This document shows positions 1 through 8,594 of a stretch of 64,000 nt of DNA, piece after piece. Position numbers and translations under genes: made by a program. The notes below the pieces were generated by a model. That model ran no database searches. It was not told the DNA's origin and worked only from the letters and a program-made list of their open reading frames with translations. Source of the DNA: Acidobacteriota bacterium (GTDB lineage: Bacteria > Acidobacteriota > Vicinamibacteria > Vicinamibacterales > UBA2999). Location: assembly GCA_947465645.1 (NCBI GenBank), contig CANIBQ010000005.1, forward strand, positions 55,680 through 119,679, in the 5' to 3' direction. The first letter of the stretch is position 1; every line of letters starts with the position of its first letter.

Positions 1-79
1 CCCGCTCTCGATCGTCATCGGTCGCCTCTCATCCGTGCTGCGTGAGTCTGTCGAGCATTCTATATACTCCAGTTCATCT

Positions 80-1072
80 ATGTCCCCTTGGCTCCGCCGC
101 CTGCTATTCGCCGCGTCCACGCTGGTGGCCGTTGCGATCGCGTCGTGCAACCGCGAAGCCGCGCAGGCACCGTTTCCATCGACGACGATCGAGATCATCG
201 CGCCTACTTCGCCTGGCGGAGGGTGGGATACCACCGCGCGTGTCGTCCAGTCGGTGCTCCAGAGCGAGGGCATCGTGAAGGTGCCGATGGTGGTCGTCAA
301 TCGCCCTGGCGCCGGCGGCGAAGTCGGATGGAGCTACCTCAACGAGCACCCCGGCAACGCGCATTACACGGCGATGAATTCGAATCAGCTGTTTCCGCGT
401 GAGCTGTCGGGGCAATCGACCCAGAGATTCGAGGACTTCACGCCGCTTGCGCGCCTGACCACTGAGTACGTCGTCCTCGCGGTGCGGGCAGACTCGCCGT
501 ACAAGACCGGCCGGGAACTGCTGGACGCGCTGAAGCAGGATCCGCTGAAGCTCACCGTCTCCATCGGCAGCGGCCTCGCGTCAAGCGATCACATGTCGTT
601 CCTGCAGGCGGCGAAGGCGCATGGCGTCGATATCCGGCGCGTCAAGATCATCGTCTACAACTCCGGCGGCGATCAGATGGCGGCGGTGCTCGGCGGGCAC
701 GTCGATGTCGTCTCGACGGGGCTCTCCGAGGCCATCGAGCAGGCAAAAGCGGGGAAGCTCCGGCTCATCGCCATCAGCGCCCCCGATCGGCTGAAGGATG
801 CGCCTGATGTGCCGACGTGGGAGGAGATGGGCATCGCCGGCACGTTCGAGCACTGGCGTGGCCTGATGGGCCCGGGCAACCTCGCCGCGAATGACATCGC
901 GACGTGGGACCGGATGCTCGCCAGCATGGTGCAATCGAATGCCTGGAAGCAGGAGCTGCAACGCCGGGGATGGATCGACGCCTATATGCCGTCGGCGACC
1001 TACTCGGCCTTCCTTGGCGAGGAACGGTCGCGGTTCCAGACGATCATGCGTGACACAGGTCTGATTCAGTAA
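80..1072 (+). CDS. tctC: TctC-type tricarboxylate transporter substrate-binding protein
   Basis: Extracytoplasmic solute-binding protein of the Bug/TctC family, which captures a carboxylate and hands it to the TctA/TctB membrane pair. The 330-residue product from the ATG at 80 starts with a lipoprotein-like signal ending in IASC, so it is probably a membrane-anchored lipoprotein. The family hallmark SPGGGWDTTAR near the mature N-terminus and the later GGDQMAAVLGGHVD segment are present. A GTG at 35 would add 16 residues that do not look like a signal, so 80 is preferred. The gene is 2 nt from tctB and heads a tctCBA operon. The ligand cannot be read from the sequence. Confidence 0.92.
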   Translation: MSPWLRRLLFAASTLVAVAIASCNREAAQAPFPSTTIEIIAPTSPGGGWDTTARVVQSVLQSEGIVKVPMVVVNRPGAGGEVGWSYLNEHPGNAHYTAMNSNQLFPRELSGQSTQRFEDFTPLARLTTEYVVLAVRADSPYKTGRELLDALKQDPLKLTVSIGSGLASSDHMSFLQAAKAHGVDIRRVKIIVYNSGGDQMAAVLGGHVDVVSTGLSEAIEQAKAGKLRLIAISAPDRLKDAPDVPTWEEMGIAGTFEHWRGLMGPGNLAANDIATWDRMLASMVQSNAWKQELQRRGWIDAYMPSATYSAFLGEERSRFQTIMRDTGLIQ

Positions 1073-1074
1073 GC

Positions 1075-1509
1075 ATGCGCGATCGCGCGGTCGGGGTCAT
1101 CGTGCTGGTCCTTGGCGTCATCGTGCTCCTCGCGGCAAGCCGTCTCCCGCGCGCGATGATGGGCGATCCGGCGGGGCCGGCCGTGCTGCCGTTGGTCGTC
1201 TCCTGGGGCCTCATCGGCTGCGGGATGCTGCTTGCCGTGCGACGGCCGCGCGATACCAGCGTCGGACCAGTCTGGGGTGGCGGTGTGCGCCTGGCGGCCG
1301 TGGTCGCGCTGCTTTTCCTGTACGCCGTGACGCTCACCCCTCTCGGATATCTCGTGGCGACGACGGTGATGCTGTTCCTGTTGCTGCTGATTTACAACCC
1401 GCGCCGGCACCTGCTGAATGGTGTGGTGGCGATCGCGTTCGCCGCGCTCTCCTACGGACTCTTCCATCTGCTGCTCGGCGTATACGTGCCACGTGGATTG
1501 CTCGGTTAG
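1075..1509 (+). CDS. tctB: TctB-type small membrane subunit (DUF1468)
   Basis: Small integral membrane subunit of the tripartite tricarboxylate transporter. The 144-residue protein has about four hydrophobic segments and the usual TctB length and position between the binding protein and TctA. It starts 2 nt after tctC and ends 3 nt before tctA, so the three are clearly co-transcribed. TctB proteins diverge strongly in sequence, so the call rests on membrane topology plus gene order. Confidence 0.88.
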   Translation: MRDRAVGVIVLVLGVIVLLAASRLPRAMMGDPAGPAVLPLVVSWGLIGCGMLLAVRRPRDTSVGPVWGGGVRLAAVVALLFLYAVTLTPLGYLVATTVMLFLLLLIYNPRRHLLNGVVAIAFAALSYGLFHLLLGVYVPRGLLG

Positions 1510-1512
1510 CTG

Positions 1513-2994
1513 ATGCCGCTCGACGCGATTCTGCATGGCTTCACCGTGGCGGCGCAGCCGGCGAACCTTGGCTTCGTGTTCATCGGCGCACTGCTCGGCA
1601 CGCTCATCGGCGTGCTGCCAGGGATCGGCCCGGCAACCGGCATTGCCCTCCTGATTCCGCTCGGGTTCAGCATGGAACCGACGCCGGCGCTCATCATGAT
1701 GGCCGGCGTTTATTACGGTGCGATGTACGGCGGGTCCACGACGTCGATTCTCTTGAACGCGCCGGGCGAAGCCGCCTCCGTGATGACCACGCTCGACGGC
1801 TACCAGATGGCGCGCAAGGGACGCCCTGGCGCCGCGCTGGCCGTGTCGGCGCTCGGTTCCTTCATCGCCGGGACGCTCGGTATCCTGGCGCTCACGGTGC
1901 TCGCCCTGCCGATTGCCGAGGCTGCGCTCCGGATGGGGCCAGCCGAGATGTCGGCGCTGATTGTTTTCGCGCTGGTGGCCGTCTCCAGCCTGTCGGGTGG
2001 CGACGTGGTGAAGGGCCTGATCGCGCTGACGCTTGGACTGGCCGTCGCCACCGTCGGCATCGAGTTGCAGAGCGGCGTCAGCCGGTTTACGTTCGGACTT
2101 GCGACGCTGGATGACGGTATCGACTTCCTGGTCATCGTGATTGGCATCTTCGCGGTCGCGGAAAGCCTCACCGGGCTCGAGGAGCTCTCCGCCGGCACGC
2201 GCGAGAACGTCAAGCTCACCGGTCCCGTCTGGTTGACGATGGCCGAGTGGAAGCGGTCGTACTGGCCAATCCTCCGCGGCGCGGTGATCGGGTTTGGTGC
2301 GGGCGTCCTTCCAGGCGCCGGGGCAACGGTCGCCTCGGTAATTTCCTATACCACCGAGAGGCGGCTCTCCACCCGTAAGGAGGAGTTCGGGCACGGCGCG
2401 ATCGAGGGCGTGGCAGGTCCGGAAGCGGCGAACAACGCCGCCTCGATGGGGAGCATGGTGCCGCTGCTGACGCTCGGCATCCCCGGCTCGAACGCGACCG
2501 CCGTGATGCTCGGCGGCCTGATCATGTACGGGCTGCAGCCGGGCCCGCTGCTCTTCCAGAATCAGCCGGAGCTGGTGTGGGGGCTGGTGGCGTCGATGTA
2601 TTTCGGCAACGTCATCCTGCTCATCCTGAACCTGCCGCTGGTCAAGATCTTCGTGAAGATCGTCGACATTCCACAGCAGGTCCTGCTGCCGCTGGTCATC
2701 GCGCTGTCGTTCATCGGGGTGTACAGCATCAACAGCAGCGTGGCGGACCTCGTTCTGCTCGTCGTATTCGGCGTGGTGGGGTACCTGCTGCGGAAGGTCG
2801 GTATTCCGGCGGCGCCGCTCGTCATGGGCGTCGTGCTCGGAAAACTCCTGGAGCAGTCGATGCGCCAGGCGGTGGCGATATCCGGGGGCAGCTATGCGAT
2901 TTTCGTCGAGCGCCCGATCGCGCTGGCCTTCCTGACGGCCGCGGCGCTGGTCGTCCTCGTGCCATTCTTCGCGCCGAAAGCGGCGATGGAATGA
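1513..2994 (+). CDS. tctA: TctA-type large permease subunit
   Basis: Large permease subunit of the tripartite tricarboxylate transporter, 493 residues, the normal family length, with about a dozen membrane segments. TctA signatures are visible: LIGVLPGIGPATGIALL near residue 35, YGAMYGGSTTSILLNAPGE near residues 70-90, and the second-half GxLPGAGATVAS motif, which reflects the internal duplication of the family. It probably works with the upstream TctC and TctB in sodium- or proton-coupled uptake of a di- or tricarboxylate. Confidence 0.95.
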   Translation: MPLDAILHGFTVAAQPANLGFVFIGALLGTLIGVLPGIGPATGIALLIPLGFSMEPTPALIMMAGVYYGAMYGGSTTSILLNAPGEAASVMTTLDGYQMARKGRPGAALAVSALGSFIAGTLGILALTVLALPIAEAALRMGPAEMSALIVFALVAVSSLSGGDVVKGLIALTLGLAVATVGIELQSGVSRFTFGLATLDDGIDFLVIVIGIFAVAESLTGLEELSAGTRENVKLTGPVWLTMAEWKRSYWPILRGAVIGFGAGVLPGAGATVASVISYTTERRLSTRKEEFGHGAIEGVAGPEAANNAASMGSMVPLLTLGIPGSNATAVMLGGLIMYGLQPGPLLFQNQPELVWGLVASMYFGNVILLILNLPLVKIFVKIVDIPQQVLLPLVIALSFIGVYSINSSVADLVLLVVFGVVGYLLRKVGIPAAPLVMGVVLGKLLEQSMRQAVAISGGSYAIFVERPIALAFLTAAALVVLVPFFAPKAAME

Positions 2995-3023
2995 GCGCGC
3001 CGTGATACTTTGATCTCAGCGTC

Positions 3024-3572
<549 letters not shown>

Positions 3573-3593
3573 CACCCGCTCGGAGGTTGCGGG

Positions 3594-4004
3594 CTACGTG
3601 CCGAGATGCCGTACGACAGGGCAGGGCGCGTTCTTCGAACGGTCCAGCGTCTCCTCGCACTGGTCGAGCGCCGTCTTCAGCGTCTTCCGGAAGGACGCCA
3701 GGTCGTGCAGGCGCCGTTCCACATCAGCCAGGCGCTCGGTCAGCACCTGGCGCATGGCGGAGCAGCGTCCGTTCTTTGGCTCGATGAGCTGACGAATCTC
3801 GCGAAGACTCATGCCAAGCTCGCGGGCCTGCTTGATGAACTCCAGCCGGTGCGCCGTTTCCTCCGAATAGCAGCGGAACCCGCCTGTCGTGCGCTCCACG
3901 TGAGGGAGCAGGCCCTCACGTTCGTAATACCGCAGCGTATCGACGGTGACGCCTGCGGCCACGGCCACGTTCCCGATCCGGTACACGGCTTTGGTGCGTG
4001 CCAT
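3594..4004 (-). CDS. MerR-family metal-responsive regulator
   Basis: A 136-residue regulator with the MerR winged helix at residues 8-75 (RIGNVAVAAGVTVDTLRYYE, then GFRCYS) and a dimerisation helix after it. Three cysteines at 81, 116 and 128 sit where metal-sensing MerR, ZntR and PbrR proteins hold their ligands (C before the long helix, C at its end, and APCP in the terminal loop). This argues for sensing a soft or divalent metal such as Hg, Zn, Cd or Pb rather than oxidative stress; which one is not decidable here. No metal efflux gene is adjacent. The neighbours are thiol-redox proteins, which may be its regulon. Confidence 0.88.
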   Translation of the reverse strand: MARTKAVYRIGNVAVAAGVTVDTLRYYEREGLLPHVERTTGGFRCYSEETAHRLEFIKQARELGMSLREIRQLIEPKNGRCSAMRQVLTERLADVERRLHDLASFRKTLKTALDQCEETLDRSKNAPCPVVRHLGT

Positions 4005-4011
4005 GACGGTT

Positions 4012-4749
4012 CTAGTGGTGGAACGCGTGGGCGCGCTCGAGGGCCGCGAGCGCCTCCGCCCGGCGCGCGCTCTTCGGAAAGTCCTTCAGCCAGCGCTGCA
4101 GAATTGCCATGGCTGTGTCTCCGTCCTGCAGCTCGAGCCAATTCAACGCCACGTTCAGCGTCACTGCCTCGCGCAGCACGGCATCGTTGCGGACGGCCCG
4201 CTGCTTGAGCGCACGGTCGTAGAAGGTGCTGCTGGCCTCCCAGAACGCCGCGCCGCGCAGCTCGTGGCCCATCGCCACCAGGCTCACGGCGTCGTTCTTG
4301 TTCGCCTGCAGGGCCTGATCGAGCTCGTTGATCCGGCCCAGGGGCGGCATCGCCTCGAGGATCTTCGAGAGGTCCTCGGCCTCGATGAAGCCGCGGCTGT
4401 GGAGCAGCGGGGTGCCATAGGAGCTCGTAAAGAGCAGATAGGGGAGCGCCGGGACGTTGAACCTGCGCGCGAGGTCGGGCTGCAGGTCGAAATGGATGCG
4501 GACGCCAATTGCCTTCTCTTCGAACGTTCGGATCACCTTGGCGTCGGTGTACACCTCGGCGTCCATGATCTTGCAGGCCGCGCACCAGTCGGCCCAGAAG
4601 TCGACGAACATCGGCAGGTTCGCCTTCTGGGCGGCCGCGCTCGCCTCCTTGAAGTCTGTGTACCACCGGATCTCGGCAGCGGCCGGAGCGCCGACGCCGG
4701 CGAGTAGAACGGCGGCAAGAAGAAGCGATCTCATATTGGTGATCATCAT
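4012..4749 (-). CDS. Exported thioredoxin-family protein with WCAAC active site
   Basis: A 245-residue exported thioredoxin-fold protein. After a signal peptide (residues 1-25) the domain carries DFWADWCAACK with redox cysteines 56 and 59, followed by a cis-proline loop (VPALPYLLF) and a helical C-terminal region resembling a short tetratricopeptide stretch. It resembles the C-terminal domain of DsbD and DsbE-like reductases, probably acting in periplasmic disulfide reduction. The ATG at 4749 overlaps the stop of the upstream gene by 4 nt (ATGA), indicating translational coupling; ATGs at 4746 and 4734 are alternatives. Confidence 0.85.
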   Translation of the reverse strand: MMITNMRSLLLAAVLLAGVGAPAAAEIRWYTDFKEASAAAQKANLPMFVDFWADWCAACKIMDAEVYTDAKVIRTFEEKAIGVRIHFDLQPDLARRFNVPALPYLLFTSSYGTPLLHSRGFIEAEDLSKILEAMPPLGRINELDQALQANKNDAVSLVAMGHELRGAAFWEASSTFYDRALKQRAVRNDAVLREAVTLNVALNWLELQDGDTAMAILQRWLKDFPKSARRAEALAALERAHAFHH

Positions 4750-5324
4750 GGCTGTATGGGGTCGACGGGCTCGTCGACGGTTGTCGGTGCGTGGCCGAGC
4801 AGTTCGGCGATCTTCGACGTCAGGTTCCTGCGTTCCTGGAGGATCGTGCGGCCGGAGGTGAGGAGCGCCGTCGGCTTGTCGGTCCAGACGGCTGTCTTGT
4901 CGAACAGATAGAAGGCGTCCCACTCGATCTCGCCTGTGACGTTGCTCGGCACGAAGCCGTAGAACCAGCGGCCGACGTCTTTGCCGGGGTCCCAGTAGTG
5001 CGAGACCCGCTTGTCGGGCATGAACTTGCGTGCGGCGGGGAAATCATCGGGCGAATCGCCCGGATACATCTCGTACCAGACCGCATAGACCTTCACGTCC
5101 AGCGTCGGGTTTCGCTTGAGGGCGTATTCCTGAATCCAGCCGGCGCCGCTGACGCATTGCGGACAGGTCGGCGAGACGAGCACGACCAGCCTGAGGACGC
5201 CTGCGTCCTTATTGAAACTGTCTTTGAGCTGATCGAGGGTGGTGGCGCCGAGGAGATGCGGCCCGGTGGAGAGGACCAGCATCATCACGGCGAAGGCGGC
5301 GAGGGATCGTCCGATTGAACCCAT
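4746..5324 (-). CDS. Exported thioredoxin-like protein with CPQC motif
   Basis: A 192-residue protein with an N-terminal signal segment (residues 1-27) and a thioredoxin-like start: beta strand LRLVVLVSPT followed by CPQC at 54-57. The rest does not match a thioredoxin subfamily I can name. It is translationally coupled to the downstream WCAAC thioredoxin, so the two probably form a periplasmic redox pair. The assignment of redox function rests on the CPQC motif and this coupling. Confidence 0.65.
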   Translation of the reverse strand: MGSIGRSLAAFAVMMLVLSTGPHLLGATTLDQLKDSFNKDAGVLRLVVLVSPTCPQCVSGAGWIQEYALKRNPTLDVKVYAVWYEMYPGDSPDDFPAARKFMPDKRVSHYWDPGKDVGRWFYGFVPSNVTGEIEWDAFYLFDKTAVWTDKPTALLTSGRTILQERRNLTSKIAELLGHAPTTVDEPVDPIQP

Positions 5325-5346
5325 TGCGGTCCTCTGAGCTTACAAC

Positions 5347-5374
5347 GGGGGGCCGGTGATGCCACCAGCCCCCC
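5347..5374 (-). terminator. Hairpin terminator after the TonB receptor gene
   Basis: A 12-bp stem (5347-5358 with 5363-5374, one G-T type mismatch) around a 4-nt loop, 19 nt beyond the stop of the TonB receptor read on the minus strand. The stem base is a run of six G-C pairs. Only a weak T-rich tail follows. It separates the receptor from the thioredoxin operon downstream. Confidence 0.6.
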
Positions 5375-5392
5375 GTCTTGTCGAGTTGGCCG

Positions 5393-8300
5393 CTAGAACT
5401 GGAGCCGGAGGCCCAACTGCACCTGGAACGGCGTCGTCCGCAGCGTGTTGCCGACCACCGGGTTGCCGGCATCGTCGTAGATGCGCCCGAACACCGCGTT
5501 GGTGGTCGGCACACCGAGGTCGTTGCCCCAGGTGAGCTGGTTGGTCTCGAAGTTCGAGGCGTTGAACACGTTGAAGACCTCGGCCGTCAACGCCAGCATC
5601 TTCTCGCCGGCGAGAGTGAAGTTCTTCTGTGCCCGGAGGCTGACGTCCGAGAAGCCCTGCTTGCGGAAGCCCTCGTTGCGCCGCACGACCTGGCCGTTCT
5701 GCATCGGACGGTCGTTCACGACCCCGTCGCGGTTCGAGTCCACGCCGGTGCGCGGGCTGAACGGACGGCCCGTGTTGAAGCGCATCTGCGTCGCCAACTG
5801 AAAGCCCTTCGGCAGGAACACCACGCCGTTGCTCGTGAACTGATGACGCTGATCGATGTTCGACCAGCCGTACTCGTTCTCCAGGTTGTTGACGTCGGCA
5901 TAGAACGCACTGTTGAGGAAGCCGTTCTCGTGGTCGTCGTGGCTCTTGCTGAAGCCGAGCGTGTAATACGCGTCGGCGGTGAAACGCGTCCGGCGCAGGT
6001 TCAGCGACGCGGTCATCGAGCGGTACAACGAGCGCGCCGACGATTCGGTGAGGTAGACGGCGCCGAATCGCGGGTCGGGACGCAGCGAATTGATGCTCAC
6101 CGCCGGGCTCGGCGTGTAGACCGGTCGTCCGGTCGCGTCGATCGTCGGCGTCGGCAGGTTGATGTCACGCACGCGGTCCATGCGCGAGACGCCGATCTGC
6201 GTGTAGTCAACGGTCGCCATCAGGCCGGTGCCCAACTGCCGCTCGAGCGCGGCTCGGAACTGCAGCGAGCGCGGCAGGCGGAAGTTCTCGTCGAAGAACG
6301 CCACGCTCTGCGCCTGCGACAGCCGCGACGCCGGGTTGCTGAGCGCGTTGAGCTGCGCCAGCGTGAACGAGGGCAGCCCGTTGAGCGGAGCGTTCGGGAG
6401 ATCGATGCCGGCGCTGCCAAACGCCGCCAGGATCTCCGCGGTGGTGGCCAGGTTGATCGTGCTGCTCAGGTTGGGGTTGCCGCCGTTGGCGACGATGGCC
6501 TGTTCCCAGAGCGTGATGTAGGGTGGTGCGTAGAAGAGGCCGGCAGCGCCGCGGACGACCGTCTTGCCGTCCTCCGCCACATCCCACGCCATCCCGAGGC
6601 GGGGTCCCCACATGCCCTTGTCGTCTGGAATGCGGGTCGCCAGCGGATGGCGGCTTGCCGGCGCGGTCGCGGGCTCGTAGTCAGGGAAGAGCGCCATCTC
6701 GTAGCGGAAGCCCGGGCTCAGCGTGAAGCCGGGCGCCAGGCGCCACTCGTCCTGAAGGTAGAAGGCAATCTGGTGCTTGTAGGCGTCCACCCGGCCCGAG
6801 CCGGCAAACTGCTGGTACTGCGCCGGCCGGCGCGCCAGGTAGTTGGCGAGACCGTCAAAGCGGTAGATGCCGTTGGCGCCCGGATCGAAGCGGACCTGAT
6901 TGAACACCATGTTGGCGTCGAAACCCGCCTTCATCGTGTGCGCGCCGTTGATGAACGAGAAGTTGTCCACGAACTGGTAGCGGCGGTCGTCGTACTTGTA
7001 GGCCACGTTGCCGTAGCTGAGACCGGTCGCCTGCGGGCCGTAGATGGCGAGGGTCTGGAACGGCGCGCCGTCCCGGACGGTGACTTCAGGCCCCCGGCCC
7101 GGATCCCACGGCCGGTACTCGTTGGCCACCTGGAGGCGCATCTCGTTGACGTGCTGCGCGCCGACGACCGACGTCAGTTGCAGCATGCCGGTGGCGTTGT
7201 AGCGATTGCTCGTCGGCGAGGCGTTGGTCACGTCGCGGTTGGTGATCGAGTCGGCGCCGAGGCCGTTGGTGTTGATGAACGACCCGATCGAGTTGTTGAT
7301 CTTGTTGCGCGTGAAATCGAAACGCCCGGTCATGTTGTTGTTCGTCGTCAGCTTGTGGTCGACACGGCTGATGATCGACTCGAGGCGGCTGACGGCCGTG
7401 AGCGACGCCTCCGGAGCCACGCCGAGCAGCGCCTGGGCGCCGGCCGTGTTGCGGAGGCCGAGCCGATCGAGCTCGGAGTAGAGCACGTCCACCGGCTTGT
7501 CGTTGTACTGCACGTCGCCGGCGGTGAAATAGAACGTACGGTCCGAGATGATCGGCCCGCCAACTGATCCGCCGAACTGGTTGCCGTTGTTGATTTGCTC
7601 GCGGTCGTACGGGTCGCGACGGGTCAGCGCGTCGTTGCGGAACAGGTAGAAGCCCGACCCGCGGAGCTGGTTCGTCCCTGACTTCGTCGCGAGGTTGATG
7701 ATGCCGCCCGTCGAGCGGCCAAACTCGGCGGAGAAGGTGCTGCGCAGCACCTGCAGTTCCTCGAGCGCCTCCACGGAGTAGGTCGGTCCCATCTCGACGT
7801 GGCCGCAGAAATGCGAGCTGGTGTAGTCGCCCCCGTCCACGTTGAAGGCCGTGAACACGCCCTTCTGGCCCGACACCGAGAAGCCGCCGCACTCCGGCTC
7901 GATCTGCGTCGCCGGCGTCAGCAGGAACAGGTTCTTGATGCGGCGACCGGGCGCCGGGATGTTGCGAAGCTGCACCTCGGTGAGCACCGACTTCGAGAAC
8001 GTGTTGGTCGGCTCGGGACGCGCGCCCGCGACGACGTTGACCGACTCGGTCACCCCGGAAAGACCGAGGTTGAAGTCCGCCTGCGCCCGCGCACCCAGGC
8101 CCACGTACACCTGCTGCACGGCGGGCGCTAGGCTGGTGGGGGTGACGATGACCTCATACGTGCCGATCGGCAGCGGGCCAACGGCGTAGCGTCCGGCGTT
8201 GTCCGTTTTCACGGTCCGGGCGTAGTTCGTGTCGACGTTGCGGATGGTGACCTCGACATCGACCACCGCGCCTCCCGATGGGTCGACCACCTGTCCGCCG

Positions 8301-8398
8301 ATCTGGCCGCTGTTGGCAGCCGACTGGCCGTAGGCAGGTCCATTTCCGGCCATCATCAAGACAGCCAACGCCATCAGAACAAACGAAAACCTTCTCAT
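5393..8398 (-). CDS. Oar-type TonB-dependent receptor with carboxypeptidase-regulatory domain
   Basis: Outer-membrane receptor of 1001 residues. It has a signal peptide, a carboxypeptidase-regulatory-like beta sandwich (about residues 28-110, with GQVVDPSGGAVVDVEVTI), a plug domain (about 120-240) and a beta-barrel ending in the aromatic QLGLRLQF, typical of barrel proteins. It is expected to take up a ligand using energy from TonB/ExbBD. The ATG at 8398 is preferred to the TTG at 8401. It is transcribed divergently from the DUF5916 gene across about 190 bp that should hold both promoters. It differs clearly from the two receptors at 26237 and 39722. Confidence 0.93.
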   Translation of the reverse strand: MRRFSFVLMALAVLMMAGNGPAYGQSAANSGQIGGQVVDPSGGAVVDVEVTIRNVDTNYARTVKTDNAGRYAVGPLPIGTYEVIVTPTSLAPAVQQVYVGLGARAQADFNLGLSGVTESVNVVAGARPEPTNTFSKSVLTEVQLRNIPAPGRRIKNLFLLTPATQIEPECGGFSVSGQKGVFTAFNVDGGDYTSSHFCGHVEMGPTYSVEALEELQVLRSTFSAEFGRSTGGIINLATKSGTNQLRGSGFYLFRNDALTRRDPYDREQINNGNQFGGSVGGPIISDRTFYFTAGDVQYNDKPVDVLYSELDRLGLRNTAGAQALLGVAPEASLTAVSRLESIISRVDHKLTTNNNMTGRFDFTRNKINNSIGSFINTNGLGADSITNRDVTNASPTSNRYNATGMLQLTSVVGAQHVNEMRLQVANEYRPWDPGRGPEVTVRDGAPFQTLAIYGPQATGLSYGNVAYKYDDRRYQFVDNFSFINGAHTMKAGFDANMVFNQVRFDPGANGIYRFDGLANYLARRPAQYQQFAGSGRVDAYKHQIAFYLQDEWRLAPGFTLSPGFRYEMALFPDYEPATAPASRHPLATRIPDDKGMWGPRLGMAWDVAEDGKTVVRGAAGLFYAPPYITLWEQAIVANGGNPNLSSTINLATTAEILAAFGSAGIDLPNAPLNGLPSFTLAQLNALSNPASRLSQAQSVAFFDENFRLPRSLQFRAALERQLGTGLMATVDYTQIGVSRMDRVRDINLPTPTIDATGRPVYTPSPAVSINSLRPDPRFGAVYLTESSARSLYRSMTASLNLRRTRFTADAYYTLGFSKSHDDHENGFLNSAFYADVNNLENEYGWSNIDQRHQFTSNGVVFLPKGFQLATQMRFNTGRPFSPRTGVDSNRDGVVNDRPMQNGQVVRRNEGFRKQGFSDVSLRAQKNFTLAGEKMLALTAEVFNVFNASNFETNQLTWGNDLGVPTTNAVFGRIYDDAGNPVVGNTLRTTPFQVQLGLRLQF

Positions 8399-8594
8399 CA
8401 ATGCACTCCTAGGCTGTGGACTCGAGCGCCGGCCGGTGCCCGCGGCAGCGAACGGACGTTCAGTCTAAACCTTGTGTTAGCTCTAGATTTGAGAACGGGT
8501 CAAATTACCAGCGGGTGTGCCTGATGTCAAGTTGCCGGCAAGCAGGTCAGAAATGGACGTACACTCCACGGGCCATTGCTCCCCGGACAGGCCT

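Noticed and set aside
1066..2394. A 442-codon antisense frame over tctB/tctA
   Set aside because: Composition is extreme (Arg, Glu, His, Gln) with no motif, while the plus strand holds an unmistakable tct operon.
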